From NCBI GenBank assembly GCA_052389435.1, contig JBQTIB010000010.1:1-64000 (forward strand): a stretch of DNA of 64,000 nt, given 5' to 3'. This DNA comes from JBQTKD01 sp052389435. GTDB lineage: Bacteria; Actinomycetota; Actinomycetes; Sporichthyales; Sporichthyaceae. Made by a program: the position numbers and the translations under genes. Positions within the stretch are counted from its first letter, which is position 1; each line of letters begins with the position of its first letter. Shown piece after piece: positions 52,488-60,502 of this stretch. The notes under the pieces are model-generated. The model searched no databases, was not told where the DNA came from, and saw only the letters and a list, made by a program, of their open reading frames with translations.

Positions 52488-53372
52488 TCAGTGCGTGTGG
52501 CCGTCGGAATCGTCGTGTGCCTCTGCGGCTTTGGGCGCGACGGCCTTGACCGCGGGAGCACGGCGCGACGCAGGCGCCACGGGCTGGACGCCCGCGGCTG
52601 CCAGCGCTGCGGCGCGGCACTTCGCGGCGGCAGCCTTCTGCTTGGCCGCCTGCGTCTTCTTCGCCTTCGCCGACAGCGCGGCCGTGCGTACCGCGGTCGT
52701 TCTCTTGCAAGCGGAGGTTGCCTGGGTCGAAGGTGCGGCTGGGGTGGACTCGGCGACGGTTGCGACCGTTGCGCCGTGGTCGTGTTCGCCGTGCTCGCCG
52801 GAGGCGGGATGGGCGTGACCGGACACTCCGGTCAGAGCCACGACGGCGAGCGCCGCGATGGCCGTGCCGCCGGCCGTCGTGGCCAGGGCAGGACGTGCCG
52901 CAGCCAGGCGGGTGAGCGGGTGCCAGTCCAAGGCGATCCCGACGGCCGCGGCGACGACCGCCAGCCCGAGCAGTGCCGCCAGTCCGTCGGCGCGGGACAT
53001 GGGTTCGGCCTCGCCCCGATGGGGTCCGAAGGGCATGCCAACCGTTCGGCTCACTGCCCAGGTCGCCAGCGCCGCCGCGTTGACCGCTGCGCCGCCCAAG
53101 AGCAGCAGCCGAGAGTGCGGCCTGATCGTGCAGGCGACGGCCCAGAGCACCTGGAACAACCCGAGCACGACGAAGAACACGACGCTCGGCCACCAACTGC
53201 GGTGCTCGGGTGCGACGGCGAGATGAACCACGCCGACGCCGACGGAAGCCAACGCGGCCAATGCCAGAACCGGATGGCGGTGCAGCCGTAGCAGACGGCC
53301 CGAAGCGCGCTTGCCCTCCGCCGAGGCGTTCGGCGCGACCGGAGAAGGCGAGGGAGAAACGTGACCGAACAT
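52488..53372 (-). CDS. Multi-helix membrane protein with His-rich C-terminus
   Basis: A 294-residue membrane protein with about five helices (35-210), then an exported or cytoplasmic segment with HAHPASGEHGEHDHG, an Ala/Lys-rich stretch with two cysteines, and a final HDDSDGHTH. The histidine clusters suggest metal binding, in keeping with the copper-type genes around it. ATG 53372 has GAAAGGG upstream; GTG 53411 is an alternative. No named family is recognised. Confidence 0.65.
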   Translation of the reverse strand: MFGHVSPSPSPVAPNASAEGKRASGRLLRLHRHPVLALAALASVGVGVVHLAVAPEHRSWWPSVVFFVVLGLFQVLWAVACTIRPHSRLLLLGGAAVNAAALATWAVSRTVGMPFGPHRGEAEPMSRADGLAALLGLAVVAAAVGIALDWHPLTRLAAARPALATTAGGTAIAALAVVALTGVSGHAHPASGEHGEHDHGATVATVAESTPAAPSTQATSACKRTTAVRTAALSAKAKKTQAAKQKAAAAKCRAAALAAAGVQPVAPASRRAPAVKAVAPKAAEAHDDSDGHTH

Positions 53373-53441
53373 GGAGGAGAACCCTTTCGACAAGGAGGCC
53401 AGGGACCGCACACCGAAGGCCGCGATGCGGCCCCAGCGGTC

Positions 53442-53915
53442 CTATTGGCGTTGCCTGCCGGGGGTCTGGGAGGGTCGCTCGACGGCCGAGGCGCCCTGGA
53501 CCGTCGCCTGGGGCCTTTCGTGTGGATCGCTCGGACGCGGCGTCGCGCCGACCGCACCGGTGCAGCCGGCGGGGTCCAGCGTGGTGACGGCGGCCGGCCG
53601 CGGAATGGAACCGCAGGCCGCCTCGCCGTGGCCGTGGGAGGACGGGGTGGCGACGGCAGAAGCTCGGTCCTCCGCCTCGACAAGCCCACCGAGTGCCTTC
53701 GGCGAACCGTGGTCCACGTGCGCGGCGGCAACCGCGCCACCTGCGGCGGACGCGGCCACGTGTGCATCCCGGTCGCCAGCCGGATGGTTGGACACCCCGA
53801 GCAGGTGCACGACCAAGCCGAGGACCACGCCGATCAACAGCACGGGAACGGCCATCAGGGGCCGGGGCCGGATTCGCGCACGCCGGGCCGAGCGAGCCGT
53901 CGCGTGCGGTCCCAT
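53442..53915 (-). CDS. His-containing membrane-anchored protein
   Basis: A 157-residue protein with one N-terminal helix (about residues 20-42, MAVPVLLIGVVLGLVVHLLG), then an Ala/His/Pro-rich extracytoplasmic part with HGHGEAACG and further single cysteines. It loosely resembles DUF6153 proteins found with copper genes. ATG 53915 has AGGTGA upstream. It faces the gene at 54069 across a palindrome. Confidence 0.6.
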   Translation of the reverse strand: MGPHATARSARRARIRPRPLMAVPVLLIGVVLGLVVHLLGVSNHPAGDRDAHVAASAAGGAVAAAHVDHGSPKALGGLVEAEDRASAVATPSSHGHGEAACGSIPRPAAVTTLDPAGCTGAVGATPRPSDPHERPQATVQGASAVERPSQTPGRQRQ

Positions 53916-53952
53916 GCGCAAATCACCTCGGTCCGGGTAGGTGTAGAGGCAT

Positions 53953-53977
53953 GCTACTAACTGAGATAGTTGATAGC
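53953..53977. promoter_or_regulatory. Palindromic operator between two divergent metal genes
   Basis: GCTACTAACT (53953-53962) and AGTTGATAGC (53968-53977) form an inverted repeat with 8 of 10 positions matched around a 5-bp spacer. It is AT-rich against its surroundings and is followed by TAGGAT at 54053-54058, a likely -10 box for the gene at 54069. The bound regulator is unknown; BlaI at 59854 is one candidate. Confidence 0.5.
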
Positions 53978-54068
53978 TCGCATCATTGCGCCATCGGGGC
54001 GATCCTTGTCCTCCTTCGCTCCGAAGAGCACCTAAAGACAAGCGTCGCTGGGTAGGATCTTTGTAGCC

Positions 54069-54500
54069 ATGACTCATCGCACTCGACTCGCAGCCGTTGC
54101 GCCGCGCCTGCTCATGCTGGCCGCGGTGTTCTTCTGCGTGTTCGGGTTCGCAGTCCACGACGCGGCCGAGAGCGCCGTCGCCGGGCACGCGCACACGGCC
54201 GTTGCCGGCCCCTCTTCGGAGGCGGGGCACGCCGACCATTCGGACGCGGTACCGACGGCCCTGGCGGCCGACCCGGTCCACCCCCTCGACGGGCACGACG
54301 GGCACACGGGCGACGGCGATCATGCGATCAACTGCATGCCCAGCGCCGCTACGTCCCCCGCAGTCATGGCCCCCGCGGCGGACCTGGCAGTCGCTCCGGT
54401 CGTGGCAGACGTTGCGGCGCCGCGATTCGCGGCCTTTTCCACGCCGGCTGTCCTTCCGCGGCCGCCGGATCTCAGCTCCCTCTGCGTTCAACGGGTCTAG
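54069..54500 (+). CDS. DUF6153-like His-rich exported protein
   Basis: A 143-residue protein with an N-terminal helix (about 12-30), many histidines in the exported part (VAGHAHTAV, GHADHSD, LDGHDGHTGDGDH) and the ending RPPDLSSLCVQRV, which is typical of DUF6153 proteins. These occur in copper-linked clusters; metal binding is inferred from composition. It has only a short leader after its -10 box. An 11-bp hairpin follows its stop. Confidence 0.7.
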   Translation: MTHRTRLAAVAPRLLMLAAVFFCVFGFAVHDAAESAVAGHAHTAVAGPSSEAGHADHSDAVPTALAADPVHPLDGHDGHTGDGDHAINCMPSAATSPAVMAPAADLAVAPVVADVAAPRFAAFSTPAVLPRPPDLSSLCVQRV

Positions 54501-54511
54501 CAGAGACCGCC

Positions 54512-54536
54512 ACACCGGTGCCGTCGGCATCGGTGT
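54512..54536 (+). terminator. Hairpin terminator
   Basis: An 11-bp stem including one G-T wobble (54512-54522 with 54526-54536) closes a 3-nt loop 12 bp after the stop of the His-rich protein. A short T-rich stretch follows (CGTTGGTGT). Confidence 0.65.
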
Positions 54537-54596
54537 CGTTGGTGTCTCCGCCGCGCGTCCCACGCGGCGTATCGTCGACCCGAAGGGCTCAGTCCA

Positions 54597-55709
54597 ATGT
54601 CCGCTGTCTCGCTGTTCGTCACCGGCATGGCCACCGGTGCCATCGCCGGAGGCGCCTCGTGCGCCGCCGTGCAGGGTGGTCTGCTCGCCGGCGCCGTCGG
54701 GCGTCGTAGAACGTCCCAACCCGAGCCGACGCCGGTCGCCGTCGGTGCCCGACCCGACCGCCCCGCCTCGAGACCCGCTCCGCGAGCGCTCGTCGGCCGC
54801 CACCAGGACGCGGTCGTGCCACTGAGCGCGTTCCTGTCGGCGAAACTCGTCTCCCACACGCTGCTCGGCGCCGTCTTTGGCGCCATCGGCGCCGCCGCTC
54901 AGCCCAGCCCTCGCACTCGCGCCCTGCTGCTGCTCGCAGCCGCGGGACTGATGGTCCTCTTCGCACTCGACATGCTCGGGGTAAAGGCGGTCCGCGGCCT
55001 CACCCCCCGCGCCCCGGAGGCCTGGACCCGACGGGTGCGCACCAGTGCCCGATCCGACGCGGCCATCACCCCGGCCATCCTCGGCTTCCTGACCGTACTT
55101 CTGCCGTGCGGGGTCACGCTGAGCATCTGGCTGTTGGCGATCACGTCGGGTTCCGTCGTGGCCGGCGCCGCCGTCATGGCCGGTTTCGTGCTGGGCACGG
55201 TGCCGCTGTTCGCGATCATCGGCTTCATGCTGCGCGCCTCCACGCGCATGATGCAGGGCAGGCTGTCGATCGCGACCGGACTCGTAGTGCTCGCCGTGGC
55301 TGCGTGGACGGTCAACTCCGCGCTCGTCCTCGGCGACTGGGGTCCTCGGGGATCGGACGCGGCGGTCTCGGCGGAGGACTCCAGAGCCGCCGTGCGTCAA
55401 CTGGCCGACGGCAGCCAGGTGATCCGGATCGCGGTGAGCGACGACGGCTACAGCCCGGCGGCGGTGACCGCCCAGCCCGGAGTGCCCACAAGGCTCGAAC
55501 TCGTCACCGCGAACACCGGAGGGTGCACTCGGGCCTTCGTGGTAGCCAGCCGCGGCATCCAGCAGGTGCTTCCTAAGACCGGCACGACGACTGTGGACCT
55601 CGGCCAGCCTGCGGCCGGAGCGCTTCGCTACACCTGCGGCATGGGCATGTACACCGGCCGGATCGTCTTCGGCTCCGCCGCCGCCTCGGCGCTGGGGGCC
55701 AACCGATGA
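54597..55709 (+). CDS. TauE/SafE-DsbD-like transporter fused to a cupredoxin domain
   Basis: A 370-residue fusion. Residues about 1-245 contain six or so helices with the Cys pattern of the sulfite exporter TauE/SafE and DsbD/CcdA-like group (GGASCAAVQGG, TVLLPCGVTLSIW). Residues about 270-360 form an exported cupredoxin-like domain with Cys in GGCTRAFV and the copper-site-like YTCGMGMYTG. The next gene is an HMA chaperone that overlaps its stop, so the unit likely moves or reduces copper at the membrane. Confidence 0.8.
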   Translation: MSAVSLFVTGMATGAIAGGASCAAVQGGLLAGAVGRRRTSQPEPTPVAVGARPDRPASRPAPRALVGRHQDAVVPLSAFLSAKLVSHTLLGAVFGAIGAAAQPSPRTRALLLLAAAGLMVLFALDMLGVKAVRGLTPRAPEAWTRRVRTSARSDAAITPAILGFLTVLLPCGVTLSIWLLAITSGSVVAGAAVMAGFVLGTVPLFAIIGFMLRASTRMMQGRLSIATGLVVLAVAAWTVNSALVLGDWGPRGSDAAVSAEDSRAAVRQLADGSQVIRIAVSDDGYSPAAVTAQPGVPTRLELVTANTGGCTRAFVVASRGIQQVLPKTGTTTVDLGQPAAGALRYTCGMGMYTGRIVFGSAAASALGANR

Positions 55710-55924
55710 GCAGTTTGGTCCTGGCCGTCCGGGGGATGCACTGCGCCTCCTGCGGAATGCTGATCGACGAGGCCGTCGAGGACCTGCCCGGCGTGCGTCG
55801 CTCCAGAACCGATATGCGCGCCGAGCGCACCATTGTCGAACTCGACGGCACCGGAGCGACCCTGGCCGAGGTGATCGCGGCCATCGAGGCCGAGGGATAC
55901 GCCGCGGCGCTCGTCTCTCCCTGA
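55706..55924 (+). CDS. Heavy-metal-associated (HMA) metallochaperone
   Basis: A 72-residue ferredoxin-like HMA domain with the metal-binding GMHCASCG (CxxC) in the first loop and a normal second half (IVELDGTGATLAEVIAAIEA). This fold carries Cu(I) or related ions to membrane transporters. Its ATG overlaps the stop of the TauE-cupredoxin gene, a strong sign that the two proteins act together. Confidence 0.88.
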   Translation: MSSLVLAVRGMHCASCGMLIDEAVEDLPGVRRSRTDMRAERTIVELDGTGATLAEVIAAIEAEGYAAALVSP

Positions 55925-56008
55925 CCTTTCCGCAGAACGGCGACAGCCTGCGCGGCGTTCACGCCGCTGCGGTGCCTCGCGCCGCCCATCGACCTTCGGG
56001 AGTTCGCC

Positions 56009-57121
56009 GTGAACGCTGCAACAAAACTGATCGGCTTCGCCGCGGCTGCGAGCGCCGCGTTCGGCGTCGCCGCTCTCGCCGGTTCGGCGCTCGACCCGAT
56101 CGCGCCACCCGAACGGGTCGATCTGGCCGCCGCGCGCGACGGCGGATCCATGGCCCGCTCGATGCCGGGCATGACGACGGCGCCGGGCGCCGCGCCGCCC
56201 GCGGAGGACTCGCCGCCCGCCGCCGCGGACGCCGACTCGCACGCCACCATGGCGGGGATGCCCGCGGCGTCGGCAGGCGCCGATCCCCAACTGCCGGGAC
56301 TCGCCGTCGCCACCCGCGGCTACGCCCTCCGGATGGAGGACTCCTCGCCCGGGGCTGGAGACGCCGTGACCCTGCGGTTCGCCGTCGAAAGTCCTGACGG
56401 CGGGCCGGTCCTGAATTTTCGTCCCACCCATGAGAAGGAGATGCACCTGATCGTGGTGCGCCGCGATCTGACGGGCTTTCAGCATCTGCACCCGGAGCGG
56501 GACGCGTCCGGCACCTGGACGGTCGCCGCCAACTTGAGCGCGCCCGGCGTGCACCGCGTCTTCGCCGACTTCGCTCTGGCCTCCCGACCGGATCCGCTCA
56601 CCCTGGGCGCCGACGTCTTCGTGCCCGGCGACTTCCAGCCCGCCGACCTTCCCGAACCCGCGCCCGCCTGGGCGGCCGACGGCTACGAGGTCGCCCTGGG
56701 CGGAACGCCCCGAGCGGGCGAGGAAACCGAAATGTCGTTCACCGTGCGTAAGGACGGACGGGACCTGTCCGACCTCGAGCCGTACCTGGCCGCCTTCGGG
56801 CATCTCGTGTCGCTGCGCACCGGCGATCTCGCGTATCTGCACACCCACCCCGTCGACGAGGCCGTCGCTGGCCAACGAGGTGGCCCGACTATCCGCTTCG
56901 GCACGACGTTCCCGACTGCCGGGCGCTATCGACTCTTTCTCAACTTCGCCCACGCAGGCGTCGTGCGGACCGCGGAGTTCACCGTCGACGTCGGCCGAAG
57001 CCTGCAGATTGCCGACCCGGCAGCGGCGGGCCCCGCGGAGCCGGCCGCCGAACCGCCGGCCGGAACTGCTCCGGCGCCGACGACGCCGCAGCCCCCTACG
57101 GCCCCCCACTCCACGCACTGA
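56009..57121 (+). CDS. Exported Met/His-rich protein of the copper cluster
   Basis: A 370-residue exported protein. After the signal anchor come Met-rich repeats (MARSMPGMTT, MAGMP) like those of copper-binding proteins, then two beta-rich domains with conserved His patches: FRPTHEKEMHLIVVRRDLTG, FQHLHPERD, and later AFGHLVSLR, YLHTHPVDE. The C-terminus is Pro/Ala-rich. Proteins of this kind commonly accompany HMA and DUF305 genes. GTG 56009 is the chosen start. Confidence 0.7.
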   Translation: MNAATKLIGFAAAASAAFGVAALAGSALDPIAPPERVDLAAARDGGSMARSMPGMTTAPGAAPPAEDSPPAAADADSHATMAGMPAASAGADPQLPGLAVATRGYALRMEDSSPGAGDAVTLRFAVESPDGGPVLNFRPTHEKEMHLIVVRRDLTGFQHLHPERDASGTWTVAANLSAPGVHRVFADFALASRPDPLTLGADVFVPGDFQPADLPEPAPAWAADGYEVALGGTPRAGEETEMSFTVRKDGRDLSDLEPYLAAFGHLVSLRTGDLAYLHTHPVDEAVAGQRGGPTIRFGTTFPTAGRYRLFLNFAHAGVVRTAEFTVDVGRSLQIADPAAAGPAEPAAEPPAGTAPAPTTPQPPTAPHSTH

Positions 57122-57147
57122 CCGTCCACAACGAGGAGGACAGTTCC

Positions 57148-57765
57148 ATGAACCGCACCCGCTACGCCGCCGTCGCTCTGTCGACCGCACTCAGCTTCGG
57201 TCTCCTGGCCGGATGCGGCGGCGACGACAATGCCGAAACCACGACCGCCGCACCGGCGGCCGACGCCGCCTTCAACGCAGCCGACGTCACGTTCGCGCAG
57301 CAAATGATCCCGCACCACTCCCAGGCGGTGAGGATGGCCGCGTTGGCCGAGACGCGTGCGAAGGACGCGCAGGTGAAGAAGCTCGCGGACGAGATCATCG
57401 CCGGGCAAGGACCCGAGATCGAAAGCCTGCAGGGGTTCCTCGACACCTGGAAAGAGCCGACGGCGCCGGACATGGCGAGCATGGACCACTCGAACATGAG
57501 CCCCGAAGAGATGGCGGCCATGGGCGGTTCGATGCCTGGAATGGCAGACGACGCCGACCTCGCCAAACTTGCCGCGGCAAAGGGCGCCGCCTTCGACAAG
57601 CTCTTCCTCACGCTCATGCTCGAACACCACGAAGGCGCGCTGGAGATGGCCAAGACCCAGCGCAACGAAGGCAAGGCGGCCGAGGCGATCTCGCTGGCCG
57701 AGGACATCGAAGAACAGCAGACCGACGAAATCTCCACGATTCGGCAACTGCGCAAGGGTGCGTGA
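57148..57765 (+). CDS. DUF305 lipoprotein
   Basis: A 205-residue exported lipoprotein: signal peptide with lipobox LLAGC, then the DUF305 four-helix domain with its paired signatures FAQQMIPHHSQAV and LMLEHHEGAL, and a Met-rich middle (MASMDHSNMSPEEMAAMGG). DUF305 proteins (CopM-like) bind copper or silver outside the membrane. It follows the Met/His-rich protein by 26 nt on the same strand. Confidence 0.9.
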   Translation: MNRTRYAAVALSTALSFGLLAGCGGDDNAETTTAAPAADAAFNAADVTFAQQMIPHHSQAVRMAALAETRAKDAQVKKLADEIIAGQGPEIESLQGFLDTWKEPTAPDMASMDHSNMSPEEMAAMGGSMPGMADDADLAKLAAAKGAAFDKLFLTLMLEHHEGALEMAKTQRNEGKAAEAISLAEDIEEQQTDEISTIRQLRKGA

Positions 57766-57815
57766 GCACCTCGGCTTCTATGCCGCCCCGTCTCCGTGGC
57801 GACTTCTTGCCGCGG

Positions 57816-58457
57816 TCAACCGCCGCGCTCGAACAGAACCCAGGTGAAGCGTTGCACGCCACCTGCCGGGGTCCGGTGCAGGTCGCGGTGTTCGGCGAGG
57901 GGCAGCCACGGCCGACCGACGGCAGCGGCCAGGGCGTCCGAATCGTATCGAGCGACCGGAAGGCCAGAGCAGGTCTCGGGGCCGTCGTGCGCGAACGTGC
58001 CGATTAGCAGCCTGCTGCCGCGGTGGGTGGCGCCGCCCACCGTGTCGAGGTACCGGCGCCGGTCGTGTTCCTCGACCAGGAAGTGGAACACTGCACGGGC
58101 GTGCCAGAGGTCGAAGGTGCGAGCCGAATGCCAGGTTCGTACGTCGTGTTCGACCCATGTCACGGTCCGACTGCGTTCGCCGAGGCGTTCCCGGCTGAGC
58201 GCCAGTGCCTCAGGGGATACGTCGAGCACCGTGAGATCGGTCCATCCACGTCGCAAAAGGTGGTCGACCAGCGACGACGCGCCGCCGCCGGCGTCGATCA
58301 GCGAAGCACTTTTGGCGTCGAACTTCGCGAGATCAATCATCGCCAGCGAGCTGGTCGGCACCTCTTCGAACCAGCTGCCGCCCGTTTCTCCCACTCGGTG
58401 GTAGGCCGCGTTCCAGTGGTCCTCGGCACCCGCTTGATCGCTCACGAGCTCAAGCAT
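57816..58457 (-). CDS. SAM-dependent methyltransferase
   Basis: A 213-residue class I methyltransferase. Motif I reads SLIDAGGGASSLVDHLLRRG (residues about 52-71), followed by the acidic motif II (LTVLDVSPEALALS). The EDHWNAAYHR start and the VFHFLVEEHDRRRYLDTV segment resemble the thiopurine/tellurite (TPMT, TehB) branch, which could methylate a metalloid. Divergent from a TusA-like gene with 27 bp between starts. Confidence 0.8.
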   Translation of the reverse strand: MLELVSDQAGAEDHWNAAYHRVGETGGSWFEEVPTSSLAMIDLAKFDAKSASLIDAGGGASSLVDHLLRRGWTDLTVLDVSPEALALSRERLGERSRTVTWVEHDVRTWHSARTFDLWHARAVFHFLVEEHDRRRYLDTVGGATHRGSRLLIGTFAHDGPETCSGLPVARYDSDALAAAVGRPWLPLAEHRDLHRTPAGGVQRFTWVLFERGG

Positions 58458-58484
58458 GCCAAGTCGTCGACCTATCCTTCGCGA

Positions 58485-58772
58485 GTGGATCTCGCCGCGC
58501 CGGACGTCGTAATCGACGGGTCGGGCCTGCTGTGCGTGAGCCTGCTTCTGCGACTACGAGCGCAGCTCAGCGCCGTACCCACCGGTGCCGTCGTCCACGT
58601 GATCGCGACAGACCCAGCCGCGTCGCTGGACCTTCCGGCCTGGTGTCACCTCACCGGCCACCAGTACCTGGGAGACTTGGCGATGGCCGAGCTGCCGACC
58701 TACGCCCTTCGAGTCTCGGCCGAGCCGCGACCCACGCATCCCGACAAGCCTTGGCACCTCGACAATCCTTAG
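58485..58772 (+). CDS. TusA/SirA-like sulfur-carrier protein
   Basis: A 95-residue TusA-fold protein with the short conserved Cys segment DGSGLLCVSLLLRLR and the ASLDLPAWCHLTGHQYLG end typical of this branch. TusA proteins shuttle persulfide sulfur. The GTG at 58485 lies 7 bp after TATCCT (58473-58478), so the mRNA probably has no leader. Together with the divergent methyltransferase it may belong to a metalloid or sulfur response. Confidence 0.8.
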   Translation: MDLAAPDVVIDGSGLLCVSLLLRLRAQLSAVPTGAVVHVIATDPAASLDLPAWCHLTGHQYLGDLAMAELPTYALRVSAEPRPTHPDKPWHLDNP

Positions 58773-58939
58773 CGCTCGGCTGCGAGATTGGGCAGGGCAG
58801 TTTCGGGGCCCGCATCGAGGCCGTGCATCGCCCGCTCGTCGGACCTCCGTGGCGCATCGGTAGTTGTGCAGCGGCCCGCCCGCTGTCGTCCATCGCCGGG
58901 ATCGACTCCCAGACGGCGGCCGCCGGCGCCACCGGGGGA

Positions 58940-59857
58940 CTAGGCGCAGTACCCGGCGACGCTTGCCAAGGTCGGAGCGACCAAGAGAACCGTCGGGGTC
59001 ATCAGCACGGCACCGGTGGCCAGCACACGACCGGACGGGCAAAGGGGTTCGGCAGGCCGGCTCATGCGCTCGGCTCGCGCCACCGCGTCAACGCCCGCCG
59101 CGCCCAGCGTGCTCGCCGGCACCGTGCCGTCGGCCACGCGCGCGATAGCCGATGCGACGGCGTGCCGAGGCACGCATCGGGCGGCCGCATCGTCGGCGGC
59201 GTACTCGACCAAAAGACGGACTTGGCGTTCCGCAGCGGCGAACGCTCCCACCCGACCGAACCCGCGACCAAGGCAGGCGAATACCAGCACCACTCGATGA
59301 TGACGGTGCCTCAGATGGGCTCGCTCGTGGGCGACGACCGCCGCCAGTTCCGTCTCGTCGAGCACCTCGCGAGCACCGGCGGTCACCACGACCCGGCGCG
59401 GTCCAGACAGGCTGTAGGCGGCGGGAATCGAACAGGGCACGACGACGACCGCACCGTCGCTTCGTCCGGCTAGCTTCAGGGCCTCGTGATGACGTGCGCG
59501 TTCGCGTGTGGCCGAACGCCCCTCTGTGCACAGCGCCACGACGAGACGGGCCGCCACCACCACCGCCAGGGCCGCTCCTGCCGCTCCGACGGCGACGTCC
59601 TCCGGCGAGGCGTATCGCTCTCGAATCTCGTGCAGGCAGGCGTGGAAGACCGCGCCGAGGTCGGTCGAGAAGCGCGGCGTCGGCAGGGTCGCGGACAGGC
59701 CGCCGACGAAAGCGGCGGCAAGGGCCGACGTCGTCAGCGCCAGCCACGCCCAGATGCCCAACCGCGGAGCTCGGGCAGGCCAGGAGGCGCGTTCGAGTGC
59801 GGGCGCGGCGCAGTACAGGAGCAACGCCGCGTAGCCGAGCAGGATCGGGGCGATCAC
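58940..59857 (-). CDS. M56-family membrane metallopeptidase (BlaR/MecR-like)
   Basis: A 305-residue membrane peptidase with three N-terminal helices, the zinc motif HERAH in AAVVAHERAHLRHRHHRV, a fourth helix, the downstream EYAADDAAAR third-ligand motif and a C-terminal helix. In paired BlaI/M56 systems the peptidase removes the repressor on a signal. It lacks a penicillin-binding sensor domain. GTG 59857 overlaps the blaI stop (GTGA), confirming a two-gene unit. Confidence 0.88.
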   Translation of the reverse strand: MIAPILLGYAALLLYCAAPALERASWPARAPRLGIWAWLALTTSALAAAFVGGLSATLPTPRFSTDLGAVFHACLHEIRERYASPEDVAVGAAGAALAVVVAARLVVALCTEGRSATRERARHHEALKLAGRSDGAVVVVPCSIPAAYSLSGPRRVVVTAGAREVLDETELAAVVAHERAHLRHRHHRVVLVFACLGRGFGRVGAFAAAERQVRLLVEYAADDAAARCVPRHAVASAIARVADGTVPASTLGAAGVDAVARAERMSRPAEPLCPSGRVLATGAVLMTPTVLLVAPTLASVAGYCA

Positions 59858-60225
59858 GGCGTACTCCGGCGGGGTCGCTCGGCCTGCAACGCCTTGCGCA
59901 GGCGGGCCTTCTCGCGAGGGGTCAGCCGGTCGACGAACCCGAGGATGGCCGCGGGTCGGTCGCGGCTGACTCTCAACGCCTGCTCCACGAGATCGGCCGC
60001 GAAGTCCTCCCGAGAGCGGGCCGCCGAGTAGCAATAGGCGCGCCCGTCGGGCTCGCGGGTCACGATCCCCTTGCGGAACAGGTTGTCCAGGACGGTCAGC
60101 ACGGTCGTGTAGGCCAGGGGACGCGTCTGCTGCAGATCCTCGAGAATCGCCCGGACCGTCAGCGGTGTGCGGCTGGACCAGATACGGTCCATCACTTGCG
60201 CCTCGAGTTCGCCGAGGTTGCGCAC
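59854..60225 (-). CDS. blaI: BlaI/CopY-type transcriptional repressor
   Basis: A 123-residue winged-helix repressor: LGELEAQVMDRIWSSRTPLT, then VRAILEDLQQTRPLAYTTVL with the conserved TTVLT segment, and a helical dimerisation tail. I chose GTG 60225 (GAGGAGG 5 nt upstream) over a longer frame to 60357 that adds no conserved residues. It is coupled to the M56 gene and is divergent from the efflux genes, which it may regulate along with the palindrome-bearing promoters nearby. Confidence 0.88.
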   Translation of the reverse strand: MRNLGELEAQVMDRIWSSRTPLTVRAILEDLQQTRPLAYTTVLTVLDNLFRKGIVTREPDGRAYCYSAARSREDFAADLVEQALRVSRDRPAAILGFVDRLTPREKARLRKALQAERPRRSTP

Positions 60226-60365
60226 TGTTGCCTCCTCGGCACTCGACCCGCAGGACAGCTTGGCACGAGCGCGGTCTGGATGGGCGAGGTCGTCGCACGG
60301 CCGCTGCGAACCCGGGGTGTCCGCGCCGTGATGGCTCACCGCGCGCACAGTCCTCACCTTGACCC

Positions 60366-60410
60366 AAATCGTCCGATTTCGGGGATCCGGGTATACCCCC
60401 CCCTCCTATA
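60366..60410. promoter_or_regulatory. Operator cluster in the blaI/efflux divergent gap
   Basis: The 277-bp gap holds AAATCG-TC-CGATTT (60366-60379), then the perfect palindrome GGGTATACCC (60389-60398) running into an eight-C tract and TATA (60407-60410). GC-tracts bounded by AT steps of this kind are typical of CsoR-type sites, while the first repeat suits a winged-helix repressor such as BlaI. No CsoR gene is in the window. Confidence 0.5.
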
Positions 60411-60502
60411 TGTTGCGTGTGTTGCTTCTGGGGCTGACGGTACGTCGCGGGGTGCGCGTATCCAGTCCGAGGACACGTGGAGAGCGATGGGGGCGGGGTC
60501 AG

